Notes: generated by a model not told the origin, from the sequence alone. 64,000 nt of DNA from Artemia franciscana (GCF_032884065.1 NC_088881.1:13977260-14041259), one strand, 5' to 3'. Shown: positions 1 through 64,000, counted from the first letter of the stretch. Translations and numbers: made by a program.

Positions 1-2143
1 TAGTCCATTTTCTACCTTTTATGAAACCACCCTGTTTTTATTTTAAAACTTTGTCGGCAACATATATTAGTCTAATTAATATCACAATACTAATTAGTTC
101 CTACAGAAAGCAAACTAATGCCTCTGTAATTATCACAACTCTGATTTTCTTTTTTGTTGTTGTTTTTGTATTTTGCCAGTTTTAATGTAATCATTTAATT
201 TGTCAATTATGAAGTCTGAATTTGGCCCTTTGTGGGCTTGTGACTGTCATTTTTTAAATAAATATCTAATCTATCACCTTTACTTCCATTATGCAGGCAT
301 GAAAGGCAGCCATTATGCAGGCATAAATTCCTTATGATACGCCTGCCAGTGAAGACTTCAAAGTTTGGTTGAGGACTCTGGGGTGTCCCAGTATAGACAC
401 AACCCCCTCTGCTCCCATTCCCCATTCACACCACCCTTAAGTGACTCCAGGATCACTCATTCTTGTCACCTTTCTTATAAAAGGGTTAATTACAAGTGAA
501 AGTGAGTAAAAAATAACAGTGAATAATTAAATGAGAGAAAAAAAGAATTAATCAAGTTAAATTCAAAACTTGCAGAACTTACCACAAATATTAGTAGGGC
601 CTTCGTCCCTCAAGTTTCTACAGGCTAGAGAGCCATCAGCTCTTTATTGTAAAGAATATATATTTTAAAGTGAGCCTTTTTGTCATAAGATCAGCAAAAA
701 AATTCTAGATGCTAATCAAGTTTAATGTAATGACACAATTGATGCCAACTCAGCTGCAAACCTTTGCCCAGTCTTGGTCACTAAATGGTTTTCAGCTAAT
801 GATGATGCCCTTACATCAGTATAATTGATTTCTTATGCAAGCAATATCTGCCATTGATAAATGAATAAAAAAAACCTGTAAGTTTAGACAGTATTAACTT
901 ACAATTTCACAGTTAGAAAAGAAAAAGTTTTTTCAAGTGTAGGCCCTAAATGGGACTATAACCTCAAGATTATTGTATAAGTTTGTTGATGAGACTTCCA
1001 AAATGCCTTGATTGTCTTTTTCATGTAGTTCCTTGAAGTAGCTGTGTTCAGCAGAGAAAGAAGATAAGGGAGTGTTTGATTGGAATTTAATTTCTGAGTA
1101 ATAAAGGTACCCCCTTGTTTATATATTCAATTCAATGTTAAAAAAAAGAAAAAAAAAGAAGTAGAAAAGAAGAAAAAGAAGTAGAGACGTTCTTAAGATG
1201 GAGTAATAAAAAAAGCTATGAATAAATACAAATCAAATCAACACCAAGAGGCAATCAAATAAATAATGGAGACCAAGGATGAGATACTATCGGCATAGAA
1301 GAATGAAAATCATGTAGCCTTTTATCAAGAACACATATAGTCAAAACTAGGTGGGATTTATTCATTAAGTAACTATTTCTAGTCCAAGGAGGGTAACTGA
1401 GAAGGAATGTGTAGAAAATCTTAGCAGTGTGAGGGGACACAAGTTTTTCTCATTATGGAAGATATTATCACCCCTGAGTCACTCTTATGGAGTCACCTTT
1501 GGACCCTTTTGAGAGCTGCTCTGTTTTCTGATGTTTTTTTTTTTTTCTTATAAAAGGATTAAGTCATGCTTGTATCTGACTAGAGCCTTTTAAAAAATAA
1601 AGATGGATTTTGAGTTACAACATTTTGAGGCTCTTTTTATTGTTTCTAATGTTTTTTGGCTGAAAAAGGAGCAGTACTGGCTCGCACGTTAAATTTAGTT
1701 TGACTGCCAACATTGACAATTAGATCTCTATCTTCAATGACTGCTTCAATTGGCTAATTAGTAAGAGTGTATCTAGAGTACACGTTTTTAAAAATTCAAA
1801 ATAAAGCATGCCGGATTTGGATGCTTTGAACCTTGAGCCACAGGTTTTCCCAGTTATGGAGTTAATTTGAGTTATCTTTGCATAAACAGATTTCAAAAAT
1901 TTAAGCCAAAATTTGCATTATGTTTTACCATTGATTATTATAACATAATGGGAATTTAAAGGTTTTACTTCCATTAACTCTTATGAATGTATAATGGAGA
2001 GTAACTACTAAGATAATGTCAACCCTCCATTAAGAGTGTCAACTATTATTAAGTCTTTACTAAGTTTATCAATTAATCTCTATTCAGTTTCGATTCCAGA
2101 CAATTCCAGTCATGTAAATATCCTGCTCTTCAATTTTATTCTT
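1..2143. other. Upstream flank, no gene recognised
   Basis: AT-rich DNA with short A runs (for example 1140-1190). Apart from the LINE trace at 90-240 I see no coding exon. A carrier 5' UTR exon may lie here or before the window. Confidence 0.5.
90..240 (-). mobile_element. Very degenerate LINE fragment
   Basis: The text around 90-150 (CCTACAGA...CTAATGCCTC...TAATTA) matches, base by base with many differences, the stretch at about 56738-56800 inside the decayed LINE at 55770-58390. It appears to be a much older copy of the same reverse-transcriptase region. Confidence 0.35.
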
Positions 2144-2174
2144 TCTATTTTACAGTTAGAAATCCATCTTGAAG
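2144..2174 (+). other. 5' UTR splice acceptor and leader of the carrier gene
   Basis: A pyrimidine-rich run ending in TTTTACAG at 2155 lies 19 bases before the start codon. This suggests that the first coding exon is preceded by a 5' UTR intron, so the promoter and first exon lie further upstream. I did not find that exon. The ATG context has A at -3. Confidence 0.5.
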
Positions 2175-51797
<49,623 letters not shown>

Positions 51798-54700
51798 ACA
51801 ATTGAAAAGTTTTATTACGGGTGGCCGTAACCAGTATATTGATTCAATACTACTAGATTAAGTTTAATCGGGATTTCGCAATGATTGATTTGAGCAGTAA
51901 CTTACCCTGGGTTCAGACAAGTGACATAAACAAGCAATAGCTAACGTTCAAATAGGAATATAAATTAATAGATTATCCTTTTCTTCTACAATTATGCTGT
52001 TTTCAACAAAATATAGCTTTGAAAACAAATAACTTTCATTGCTCTAGTTACCCAATGTTAAATAATGGTAATTGCATGATTTTTTTTTAGTTTTTGCCTG
52101 TTTTTTCTACCTCGTTTTAGAATCTTAAATATCTAGTAAATATCTTTTATGCAAAATTTGGTATTTAGCATGATTAATTTTGGTGGCCATAGTTCTGTCA
52201 TATGTTTTTTTTTCCAAGAGAGGGATTTCATAAAAAAAAAAAACGAAATTTATTACAGAAGCATAGTTGATGCTCAAAATATCTTATAATTCGGCAAAAA
52301 AGTTTGCATAAACAGAACAATTTAAAAACAATTAGATATTTTTCCCAACGCCTAAAACAGCCGAATTATGCGAGGAAAATACGATTATAAAAAATATTAA
52401 ACAGTTCTTTGGCTAATGCAAAATTGTAATTTCTGCATTGAACAAAATCACTGTTAACCAGTATATTTCACACAAGGCTGGTACCTAATCCAGGGTTAAA
52501 AACTCATTTAGGAAACTGAACAGATTCAGGTCCACGTTGCTTTAGCATGGCCTTAATAAAAACTAAGAACTCTTAATCCCACAAACCTTGTAGTTACGTT
52601 CTCTTGAAAAATAAATATAAAAAGCTTTAAACATCAGTACCCCAATCAATAAAACTACCTCAAGTCGAATAAAAAAGGAAGTGGGATTTTTTCTCGGTAG
52701 TTATTAGCCAAAATTTCGTCGACAAAAATTGAATTACTTATAACTACAACACAAATATTGTGTCATCTACTCTTTTCTGGTGGATTAGAATGTGTTCAGC
52801 TTCCGACTGTAATGTTTATGATTCCAATCAGAGTGATGATTGAAGACAGATATTTTAAGCTAAAAAAATATGGAACTTTAAAACAATATTACTTTAATTT
52901 ATGTAAAATTCCACAAATATATAAGGTCTTTGTAGTAATGGAAAATACTCGGGAACAAGTTAATGCCAAATTCTAAGATGTAGGTGTTTCAAAACAAGTT
53001 CTTACGATCAACACTGTCCGTTCCTGTAGCCCAAGCTTTGGCGTCAAAATCAAAGACTGGCACTGACCAATAATAAATCTTCATCTTTTTTACATACAGG
53101 TATGACTAAACTGTGTTTGGGTTGGGAAGTAAAAATACTAAAAACACAGGATGTCTGAACAGAGGCATTGAAATGGGAGGAGGGCTGAGGGACAGTTTTC
53201 CCTAGATTTTTAAAAATACCTTTTGTGTATCTTCACTAGAAAAAAGAAATCAAAAACTCTTGCCACCTCCTCTACATTTTTGCGAATGGGTGCCAACACA
53301 TGAAAAATACTTCATTAGAAAGCTAGGCCACAGTGTTTTGATTTTAAAATGTCGCTTACACTAGATGGCTGGGCTAAACCTTGTACATTTTTTGGAAACA
53401 AGTGCTTTTACTTGCTTATGACTTGTCTTAATCTAGCTTTAAAGTCAGGTTAAAATAAGGTATTTTCTATTCCTTAAAAAAAAACAGTTATAAAGGACTA
53501 AGTTTAAAAGAGTGATACAAACGATGATACATAATTTGAAATATCAATGGTAAAGGAGTGACTTTTTCTATGCCTCATTAGATTGAGCTAAATCATTTAC
53601 CAGGCAAATGTTTAGGTACAAAACAAAATGGTTAATAATCCTTAAAAGTATAAATGTGTCAGCTTCATTTATTGCAGATTCTTTTCCATCGAGACGAAAA
53701 TATTTCTTTTATGTATTAATATTGAATTGCCTTAGAAGTTAAACGTTGTACAAAATTTAAAGCTATGTCATGCCAAGAAGTTTAGACACGTTGCCAATTA
53801 ACTCACCTCAAAATTGGCACCCACGAAGATTTTTATGAAGTTTCTTTGAACCCAAATAAACCATTTGTACAATCTTAGGAAAAGAAAAATTGCCAACAAA
53901 ACTCTTTCTTGAAACATAGCGTTCTAATGCTCCCCGTATTTTAACCTTGCTTTAAGACAATTTAACCCACTGTTTTACTTTAAACAAGATATCGGTAATT
54001 TTGTCACTGATTAACTATAATTTATAACGGTTAATCGTTATTATACTCTTGCCATGTGCCTTTTTCATTTGAAGTTCCTGCCGTATGTTCTGCGATATAC
54101 TCATATCTATATTCCCAGTACGGAATGAAGAATATTTTTGCAAGCCTGGAAAAGTCTTAAACACAGAAGAAGAGCCCACACTTTATGGGGGGATAAGAGT
54201 AAGGGCTCTATATTGAAGATTAATGCTAAAAATAGAAGTGTTTGCTAACTGACACTAAACGTATCCTTTAGAAGCAAATTTGTACCAAAAAAAAAAAAAA
54301 ACATTTTTGAACATTCTTCACACTTGAGCAAAAAAGTAAATGCCTAGAAATTGGTATCAGGAATATTTTTGAAAGCAATACTTGCTGTAAAAAATCAAAT
54401 CTAGAAATGAATATTCTTTCTGAATTGACAAGGGACTATACCGGTGGTTGCTGTCACCCCTGAAGGTCGAATCTGTCTTTTGGTACTTCCAAGATAATGT
54501 TTTAAGACAGTTTGTTAAGCTGTTATGCAGCAGAACAATGCAGTAAGAGAATCATTAGAACACCGTTAGAGATGCGGTAGAATACCCTTTACCTGCCGAT
54601 CCCTGCTTTGGGGACAGTTTAGCAAACGGGTTTTGCTAGTTACCTCTGAAGCAAGGGACGGATGGGACCTTTTTTGTGATGTGACGGCGAATATTTTCTC

Positions 54701-55769
54701 GACCTTTTCAAATGAACTTCTAAAAAATTTGATTAAATTCAGCTAGCCATATCAATATTCATCAAGAACTCAATTATCCGATATTGAGTGTAAGAAAATA
54801 AACTAATCAAACATGCCCAAACTTATTGGGCGTATATTTTTTACAACAGATGATTGAAGAAGGAGTATTTCCTACCTTAACAATTTTTTAAAAGAAATGA
54901 TTTGTTAAGTCTTTTATTAAGAAGATTTTTGAACAGAAAGTCATCTAGCTTTCCTGAGCATAATTACTGATATAACGTCGGTAAATGACATTCAAGAATG
55001 TAAATATTGAAAGTATGCTGAATATAAATCGGAGAATATTTGAATGAACGAGTAACCAAATTTAAAACTATTTGAGAACCTTATGAGATGTGCTAGGTAA
55101 CGAATTTTTAATACTTATCCTTATGTATCTTCTTTGTCCGGCTAGATGACAGTTTTTTGTTTTATTTTTTAAGTTGGATATTTAGTAATTTTGAATCATT
55201 TGTGTTTTTAACATTTTATATATTTTGTTGTTGTGAGTTCATGGGTTGAATACGATTCAGGTTAGTTTTAGTTTCAAGGCTAATATTTATATTTCAAGTG
55301 TTTTTTGCACTATTTTCTTTTAGGTTTTCATCTTATTTTGTAGTTGTCATTGAAATAAAGGTAAAACGAGAGTAATATCGTTAGTAAAAAAAAAAATCGG
55401 TATTAGAGGTACACAGGAAAACATTCTGGGGGGATGGGGATCTAAAAGTTGTAAAAATAGGCAAATTACGCGATAAATTCAGGAAATTACGTGTGAAATC
55501 GTAAAAATATCGAGATTCTAGGGAAAGTTCCTGATTCGTCCTCTGCATGCATACATGCTTAACTCTTACTGATTTTTTGATGATTCGAAGTCAAAGAAAA
55601 GAAAACGCTTTATTTTAAAATGCAAATTTTCTTGAGAATACGGTTGGCGAACGCTGGAATACAGATTTGGTCTGGATTATCAAAGTAATAGTTATTCGAC
55701 TGAACGTTGCCCATTTAGATACTGAAAAACGCATGTTTCGAAATACTTAAATGATGGGCTATGTACTAC
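51798..55769. other. 3' flank of the carrier gene, nothing recognised
   Basis: The carrier 3' UTR starts here. Canonical AATAAA occurs at about 52610 and 52648. The rest is AT-rich DNA without a supported gene. Confidence 0.45.
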
Positions 55770-58390
55770 AACTACTAACAACTCACTGCAGCACCAAGCC
55801 TACTAATGCTAACATAGCTACGCAGGCTCCTCCTTCATCTTAATCTATTCAAAGCCTCCCTCTTTACACCCTTCCCGGAAGTTCCCATTTCCTTTAAATC
55901 TTTCTTTATGAAATCCTCCCACCCCAACCGCGGACGATCTGCTTTCCGTTTAGTCATAGACGGCTGGCCGAAAAGGACAATCTTCGGCAATGTGTCATCC
56001 TTCAACCGCAGAACGTGCCAACTCGAGCCAGGGCTATTCTACTTTTAACATCTTTTAACACCGTCTTTAATAATACTACCAAGGTAAGTGAAGCTGTCCA
56101 CCTGCTCAATCTTTTTGTCACTCAACGTCAACTTTTCATCTTCACTTATTCCTAGTCTTAGCAGCTTAGTATCCTTGACATTAATTTTAAAACCTATTCT
56201 AGCTCTCTGAACTCGCAAAACCTCTAAAAGTTCGTTCATTTTGCTCACACTTTCATCTAGGATGCTTAAATCATCAACAGAATCAAAGTCGAGGAAAGTT
56301 CCTTCCCCCTCCTCCTCCACCATTTGATTCCATGTATTCCCATTGCCTTTCTTGTGATCATCAAAATGATCAATATAAAGGGATATAGAACACAACCCTG
56401 TTTAACTCCTGATTTAATACAAAACCAGCTCCTAACCTCATTTCCTACCTTAACCGCAGCGGTGTTATTCTCGTAAATACCACTAATCACTTTACTGTAA
56501 TTTTCTGGTATACTATACAAAGACAAGACCTTCCCTAAAGCTTTTCTATCAACAAAATCGAACGCTTGCTCACAATCTATAAAACTGAGGACCAGAGGTG
56601 TTTAATAACTCAGGCACTTCTCAGTTATTAACCCAAGAGTGAAAATTTGGTCGAAACATCCTTAACCTTTTCTACCGCACTGTTCTTCTCTTATGACTTT
56701 GTCTACGGCATCTCTTAGTCTAAGAAGTATCATACTACTAAGTAATTTTCTACCTACAGAGACCAGGCTAATGCCTCAATAATTACCAAACTCACTCTTT
56801 ATCACCTCTCTTGTACAGTGGTTTAACTAAGTGTTTCCTAAAATCGCTAAGTAATTTCCCCTTTTCAAATTCATAATCTCCAGTAATATTTCTAACCTCA
56901 GAGCCACTATATTTAAGAAAATCATTTACCACACTATCAGTAAATGATCCTCATTTTGTTTTTTTTTAGTATTATCGCTAATTCTTCCTCACAAAACAAA
57001 TCCTTCTCCACATCCAAGGTATTATAAATTTTTTCCCTTTCCTCTGTATCTTTTCCTGGAACTCTATTTCGGTTTAGCACATTCTCAAAGTGTTCTTCCC
57101 ATCTCTCTTTAATTCTTTTCTTGTGACTAATTGTGGCCTCATTCCTATCTTTTATTGGGGCAATTCCGGATTGACCACCCCCTCTCAATTTATTAACATG
57201 CCAGTACAACATTTTACTATTAAGCCGTCTAGCTGCATCTTCCATATCCTCGGCAGTTTCATCCATGGTCTCCACTTCTATCCTCCTTAGTTCATATTTA
57301 AATGCTTTCTCCACTTCCTTTATATTTCTTTTGCATTCATATGATCTATCACTCTGACAATTCTTGCACAAGCCCCTTCTCTTGTCTATTAAATATCAAG
57401 CTTTTTCACTAATATTGATCGCTGCGCTCCTAACTTTCTTCCCTAAGACGCCATCAGCAACTTCACAAATTGTTTTCCTAAAATTATTCAATCCATATTC
57501 CACATTGTCAAATTTTAAACTCACCTGTTTAGTATTCAACTGTTCCTGGAGAATTTTTCTCTAATTCTCATCCTGGAGTCTATCAACATCACAACTTCCC
57601 GGGAGGCAGTTATCCTTCTGAAATTTCAGCTGTAAATTTACCCTAGACAATACTAGATAGCGATCTTTACTTTTAACATCAGTAACAGCACTCCTATATA
57701 TCCTAGTATCTTGTTTTGATCCTGCCAGTCTTTGGTTTGCAATAACATAATCAATAAGGTTTGCTATCTTAAAATCATGTAAATACCATATTAACCTATG
57801 GGACACTTTATGACCAAACACCGTATTACCTATAAATAAATCGTTATACATACAAAATTGCAGCAGTCTGTAGCCGTTACTCTTTTCTTTTCCTACACCA
57901 AATTTACTTAGACTAGGATATCATCTATCCCTATTTCTACCGACCTGTGCGTTAAAATCCCTTAATAAAACACTATATTTCTACCTGGGACCCTGTCTAT
58001 TCGCTCCTGTAACTGTAACTAAGGTTCATCTGAGTCACTAATATCTCCGTCAGTCGGTCCTACAGGAGTATATACTCCTATAACTGATACCCTGAACTTT
58101 TTAGTCATAAAATGAGCGATTATTCTATTATTAATACCATCCCAGCCTAAACAAGACTTTTCTGCTTCCTTATTCATCATAAGCCATACTCCCTGTCTAT
58201 GCACTCCATCCTTCCTGCCTGAGTAAATAAATTCTATATCCCCTAATTTCATGCTTCTTACCCCTGGTATATGAGTTTCTGAAACTCCTAATAAGTCCAG
58301 TTCGAGAGGTCTGAATTTGTCACTCAAAATTTCGATACGACAGTTACTTTTTAACGTCGTAACATTCCAATTTCCATATTCTTTTAAACA
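55770..58390 (-). mobile_element. Decayed LINE with endonuclease and reverse transcriptase, antisense
   Basis: Reading down the minus strand: endonuclease start (WNVTTL near 58350, LELDLLGVSETHIPG, HRQGVWLMMNKE, VSVIGVYTPVGPTDG), its later part (FGHKVSHRLIWY, NLIDYVIANQRLAGS), a linker (FKYELRRIEVETMDE, YWHVNKLRGG, KERWEEHFENVLN), reverse transcriptase (SWFCIKSGVKQGCVL, DSVDDLSILDES, SFTYLGSIIKDG) and a C-terminal tail near 55800-56030. Many frameshifts and deletions are present; the YADD box reads SVDD. It belongs to the RTE-like type of single-ORF LINE, though the clade is not certain. Dead copy. Confidence 0.8.
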
Positions 58391-61129
58391 TAGAAATTAT
58401 TTTGGCCTCAGGAAAAGCAATGGTCCCAGATTAATGGGCTATGTAATCCGTGATATTGCAGCATTATTGTGTCAAATAGCAACACAGACCATAGAAGATT
58501 TAAACTCAGGCTACGGAAAACAAAAAAAAAGGTACTTGTGTATTATCCCAAACACACTCTAAAAGTAAAGTTAGGTTAATCATAATGAAATATACCAAAA
58601 TACGATGAAAACGTAATACTTTAGTAACAAAATTGTGGAAACTACACCGAAGAATTATGGAAAATAGGCCGCCTAACCATATATGCCTAACCACATCTAT
58701 ATATCAAATATTTGATTAAAATATACCTGCATCGAAGTTTATTTTAGGAAAACATAAGCTGATTATAACCGTATGCGTGAGGAAAATCGGTTTTACTCAG
58801 AGCAAACTTCTTAAGTGTATTCGGGATAATACAGAGGTACCCTAAGAATGTTCTTGACAAATTTTTCCGTTTGGAATATTCTATGAAGTAGGTGATACAT
58901 TCAACTATCTAAACCTAGTCTTCCTGTTGTGGTATGTACAAAAAATATAATTTTTCCCCGAGTATTACCTAGGCTAGGTAATTATTACCTAGCCTGCTAA
59001 TGCACTTTGTGGTAATTTAAAGAATCATTATCCAACTTTCTCCTGCATATGCATATATAGTCACTGGAGTAGTATAATACCTACTAATTACCAAAAAAGC
59101 AGATGAAAGAAACTCATACTTCTTCGTAATATTTTCATTTTACAGGGAAACATTTTAGGAATCTTCTGCTTGCATCATTATCTGGCCGCCTAGGTTGGAA
59201 ACACCATATAAATTTTCCTTGGTCATTTGTTACATATACGATATACAGTTTTTAAGAATTTCTTACATTTCGATCCCTTTAAAAAATTTTCGATGACTAA
59301 CGGACCCTTATGTTCAAAATAAAAACAATATTATTTAAATAAAAATTAACGGCAGCAAACGCTTTACAACAGGTGGACATACCCATGGTGCGACACCCCC
59401 TGGGCCCACACTATACATGGCGTAGCGTAAGACAAAAACAACTCCCATATCATTCGTGTCCTCTAGTTTGTTTCGAGCTCTTCTAGAGAGTAAGCAGCTT
59501 GGAAAAGCCGTCTTTCAGTCATAGCTGGTTGCGAATGAAATCCGTATTCTTAGAGCCACTGTGAAACATCACGATAAGACTGTGTCACTGTCATCGAGAA
59601 AATATGTATTTCTCGACCCATCGTATATTAAATGAATAAAAAATTTTATGATTAAATTGTCTTCCAAAGGCAGATAACTAACAAAGCGTAAAAGTGAATT
59701 ATTAACAAATAAGGGGTGTTTTCAAATTATTTAGGATCATCAAAATATTCAGAAAGCTCTTTGGTACAAATCGACCTGACGTTATTTCAAGTATCGGTAT
59801 CGACGATTCGGCAATCGATTCGAAAATCAATATTTCTTCTCAACGGTATCATAACCGATTTTCGCTCATTTTTATCAGTTTACTTGTCAAAGATCGGGCC
59901 AAAAACAAGAGAAGTTACTTTTTTAATACCAGTAAAAAATTTGCACGCAAAAGTACATTTACTTCTCGGTAAAATTGGCGAACAATAAATGAAAGTAAAT
60001 CAAATTAAACGCTTTTTCTGCATGTATTAATTATATAATGCCTATTCTGATGATAGCATATTTTAATGGTTTTGAATTATTGGTGATTAATGCTGGGCAA
60101 CGATGGAGAGAGTACGCAGTCACTGGATTGCATGTTTGATGGTGTATCAATAAACGAAACAATTCTTTCCATTTTTTAAGTTTCACTATTAAATTCACCA
60201 ACTCCTTTTATCTTACTTACCCTCTTTTTTATTTCTGCTTATTATCATTATTATTCTTTAGATGAACTTGTTTTGTCACATCTTGACAATCACCTTTTAG
60301 TAAGGTGACTGACCACTCCTTATCTCATTAAGCATTGTTGTCTCCACAAAATTCTTGTTTCTTATATTGGCTGTCTACCTACACATCAGATGAACATCTA
60401 CTAATCAAGAGTGCCGAGATACTATCAAGTAACTAATGACTTCAAACATAGCTTTAACTTTTTTTCCAACTTTATTAAAAAGCGTAAACTTACAACTGAT
60501 TTACGAAACAAGGTAGAAAACTGGAAGTCTTGGATAAAAGCAGTGACAATTGACATATAAGACGCGTGACTCACCCACATACTGACGAATAGACTTGTTC
60601 AGAACTGAAACGACAAAAAAAAAATTAATATGCGTTTCTCGTAAAAAATTGCTTCTTCTACAATTGAAAAATGAATGAATGGTTTATTCATGGCCGTTAT
60701 AAAAATACGTATAGAACAGCAGTACAAGCGAAAACTCAAAATGAAACAAAACAAAACTTCTAAGACCAAGGGTGTAGGGTGTGGACATAAACAATTTTTC
60801 CTACTATGGCAACTATCTTACTACTCCAGAATATGCATCACAGTTTATCATTATAAACGTCTCCATTCTTGTGACGGTTTATCATTAAAATTCACTATTC
60901 TAGTTACAGCGGCGATACGTGGATTAACTACATCATTACTATTAGACACAAACGAGTTTCGAGTCCAGGGTGAGAGAGGAAGGAGATATTTTGAAAAACA
61001 GTAACAGCATGACCTTATTAGCTTAATGTCTGCGCGAGTAAAAATCCTCCAAAACGGGACGACAAACGGTAAGTCCAGCAGAGCAATAGCATTAAACTAT
61101 CTTGCAAGCATCAGGCGATTAAATCATAT
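58391..61129. other. Intergenic DNA, nothing recognised
   Basis: AT-rich. Open frames at 59716-59988 and 60675-61004 carry no motif that I can support. Confidence 0.4.
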
Positions 61130-62290
61130 TTTTTTTTCAAGCAATGAATAGAATAGGTTTTATTTGCACAATCTCTCGTAGTCATAAAACTAAATGGCGC
61201 TTGTGCTTACAAAAAAAAAGATTAAATCAAACGACGAAAAAATCAGAAGACGAATAGGATTAAATAAACAAATGTTATGCTTTGATACAAAGAAAGGGAT
61301 GAATGAGTTGGAAAAACGATTTGTGCGTGAAGGAGGTGCTGCTAATCTGTCATTGTTCTTCGACCTAGTACTTCGATGTTTCACTAAAAGTGGTGGTAGT
61401 ATCGATCTGTGCTTATCACTTCTGAGAAGATATTGGCCAAATTCAAGGATCATACTGAGACGACGCTCTTGAAGGGAGGGACTTTGTAAAGTGGATAATG
61501 CTAACTTACATTCAGTAAAAGCATCGCACAATATTACTTTGACTGCTCTTTTTTGTATTGACTCAAGCTGGTCACTTAGGTAAATAGTGTTATTGACTTG
61601 TGGGCCCCGTACAGGACATGCATACTCTAAAATTGGTCAAATGTAAGTGAGATAGGCTATCTTAGTTGTGCCACTGAGAAACCAAATCGACGCATTAGTA
61701 TAAGTGTCCGCATCGCACTATTTGCCTTTTTGATAATTGTATCGACATGAAGGCTCCTTAAAGCAGCTGACATTTGCTTCTTGATATTCGCAAGAAGCAA
61801 GGTCCTATTTGCTCGAATGGATCTGCCTTTAGGCAAACCTAGGTAAGTCAACAAAGAACTGGATGTGATGGTCGCATCCGCAACCATAACACACATATCC
61901 GAGTAATCTCTTTAATCAAACTTGACGACTTCCAATTTGCTAGCATTGAAACCTAGTCCTATTTTAGCATATTCCTTTCTCAGATTCATAAAGTTCTTTT
62001 CTAGACGAGCACCAGTGCGGCTATCATACAATCTGCATAACAGATTATACTTCCGTCGACACTAAAGAGGCTGGCAAAACTTGACATTAAGGTTCTATTA
62101 CCGCTATATTATACGGATAACGGGCCACAAATGAAACGTCTCTGATTCCCTTATACACTGGGAGCGGAATAAAAACACCAGAGATAACAGGAATTTAAAT
62201 TCTACCAAGGATTTATGTTCTGTCGGAACTTACCGAGACTGAGAAGTAGTCTGAAATGAAACTGGTCGCGTGAACACGCTGTTATCCTTT
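61130..62290 (-). mobile_element. 5'-truncated LINE with poly-A tail, antisense
   Basis: The minus strand gives the end of a reverse transcriptase ORF in pieces: LEKNFMNLRKEYAKIGLGFN, SLLTYLGLPKGRSI, LESIQKRAVKVILCDAFTEC and PPLLVKHRSTRSKNNDRLAA. An AATAAA (about 61155) is followed by a run of A at about 61130. This is the layout of a reverse-transcribed copy truncated at its 5' end. Frameshifts make it inactive. Confidence 0.75.
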
Positions 62291-64000
62291 CTGACGCTAG
62301 TGCAGTCTTAATTATATGTCTAACAGAATTCACAGTTGTAAATCTTAGCAACATAACAATTCTTTCTGATGAAATCCAGATCTTTATAGACAAACAGAAC
62401 CACGTTCGTAAGGGACACAGATTGGTCAACCAGATTTCAGTTAAAGTCATCAATAATTAACTTCTGCCTCATTGGCCTATTATTCAAGTATGCAGAGAGT
62501 TTACTACATTCTTGAGCAAATCGTTTATTCCCGACTCCTCAGCCCTGTAATCAAACTTTAGCTTCGGCCATAGATTACCAGTTCTAATAATTGAGAAAGA
62601 GAAAGGGATAGAAAGCAAAATATTTACACAAGAACATGGATTCATAACCATGTTTAAAGAAAAATAATATTATTGTAGTGTAAACATAGAAGAATTATCC
62701 AGTAGCATTATTAAAGCATTTGTTCTCGAATACAAGGATTTGACAACCAGGAAAAGTCCACAAAAACTGCAAGGTCACCTAGATACCTAGACATGGCTTG
62801 TATCACTTTGTTAAGGGTTTTCTTCTTTTTCGTCTCTTTTACTCAAAAATAAAAATAAAAGTTAACTAAATAAATTAGCTTTGAATAGCTCATTTTCACT
62901 GGCGATTTAGAAAGATCAAACCCACGGATCAATAACAAGCTTTGGGACTCGGGCACATACTATTTACAAAATGCAGACAAACAATAAAAAATAGAAGAGT
63001 AATTATTGAATTATATTTACAAAAATCTTCAACCCTATTCCAGTTTCAATTTTTAGTGATATATTTTCAACGCCACAAGTATACATGTCGATAAGTAATC
63101 ATTATCCGAGCAGAGTTAGCACTCAGCCAATGTATTATTCACGCCATCAAAATAGAAGGTATTTACCATTTTCAATTAAAAAGGTCTCCTGTAGAAACAT
63201 ACGTTTAACGAAGTAGAAAAACTCCGTAAGACATAATCATTAAGTAATACATTAATACATTATGCAATACATCATATCATTATGCAACTTAAATGTCAGT
63301 TCCGACACCCTTTCCGTCGGCAATGGCTCTGGACGATCTCTATCCAAAACAATTTTCAGATACTTTGTATTGAATGGTCGCGCAGTAGGGGGCACTTAGT
63401 AAAGAACAACCAACTAATAAATGTCAAACAAACTACAAAAAAACAATTAGAGAGAAGCCGGATGTGAGCCGGAGATTTAGTTTGTTCGCTTTAGCTTATT
63501 CAGTGACAGGAATACAAACAGAGGGGTTTTATTAATCAATCAGCCATGATGATCAGACCGTTTAACTCAGTATAACTAAGAAAATAAAAATGCAATAACG
63601 GACGAAACTATAAATTAAAGCTTTTAAGAACTAAAAAAACGTAATATATTCGTATTTTTATACCAATTAAAAACCAACCCGAAACCTCTGAGATTTTATC
63701 AGTGCCTACTGAATATACATTTTTAATACAACTTTTTCGCTTTCTTAATTAGAGGTTTTACTCATTATGTACTTTCACTTAATATAAATTAGAAATAGAA
63801 AGGCAGTGTAGTTTAATAAATTATTTACGTGGATGATACAATTTATTATATATCGTTATGTGCACCTTTATCCTTCGGATAGAGCAATATGATGTATAGT
63901 ATATAGATCCCACCACACTTATTGATAGACAAGGGCAAAAGTTCCAAACGTTAGATGTCTTTTTTTCTTTCTATAAAATCAGGGAGATAAAATTTAATTG
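62291..64000. other. Right end of the window, nothing recognised
   Basis: AT-rich DNA. Open frames at 62202-62453 and 63282-63467 have no recognisable domain. Confidence 0.4.

Overview
The window is eukaryotic nuclear DNA from an animal: AT-rich, intron-rich and crowded with transposable elements. The host genes look arthropod. Several repeat families resemble ones I associate with brine shrimp (Artemia) or a related crustacean, but that is an impression and not a search result.

Two host genes can be built exon by exon. (1) On the + strand, six coding exons between 2175 and 51797 join in perfect phase into a 301-residue mitochondrial carnitine/acylcarnitine carrier (SLC25A20; congested-like trachea in flies). 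(2) On the - strand, five coding exons between 47429 and 19627 join in perfect phase into a secreted leucine-rich-repeat protein of about 912 residues: signal peptide, LRRNT, LRR array, LRRCT, acidic tail and a new C-terminal region. This gene lies wholly inside the 35-kb fourth intron of the carrier gene, in antisense. A second phase-compatible 3' exon with a membrane-like segment hints at an anchored isoform.

Layout. 1-2174: upstream sequence and a 5' UTR splice acceptor. 2286-9988 (carrier intron 1): a nearly complete two-ORF LINE in sense orientation with one frameshift and a damaged catalytic site. 12313-14821 (intron 3): a LINE 3' end. 14943-50179 (intron 4): the nested LRR gene plus, in order, a LINE fragment, a palindrome-capped G-tract repeat (copy A), the last LRR exon, a 3.9-kb DNA transposon with about 550-bp inverted ends that encodes a PIN/FEN-like nuclease with a CXC domain, copy B of the G-tract repeat, a (TA)n array, the main LRR exon, three copies of a foldback-type repeat, a 362-bp element with 36-bp inverted ends, LRR exons 3 and 2, a Helitron remnant in a (TA)n array, LRR exon 1 and small elements. 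51798-64000: flanking DNA with two antisense, decayed LINEs (55770-58390 and 61130-62290).

The most unusual item is the transposon at 21526-25431, because its only recognisable protein is a FEN/PIN-fold nuclease plus a cysteine-rich CXC domain and not a familiar transposase. The host genes show no evident functional link to each other: one is a mitochondrial fatty-acid transporter and the other an extracellular LRR protein.
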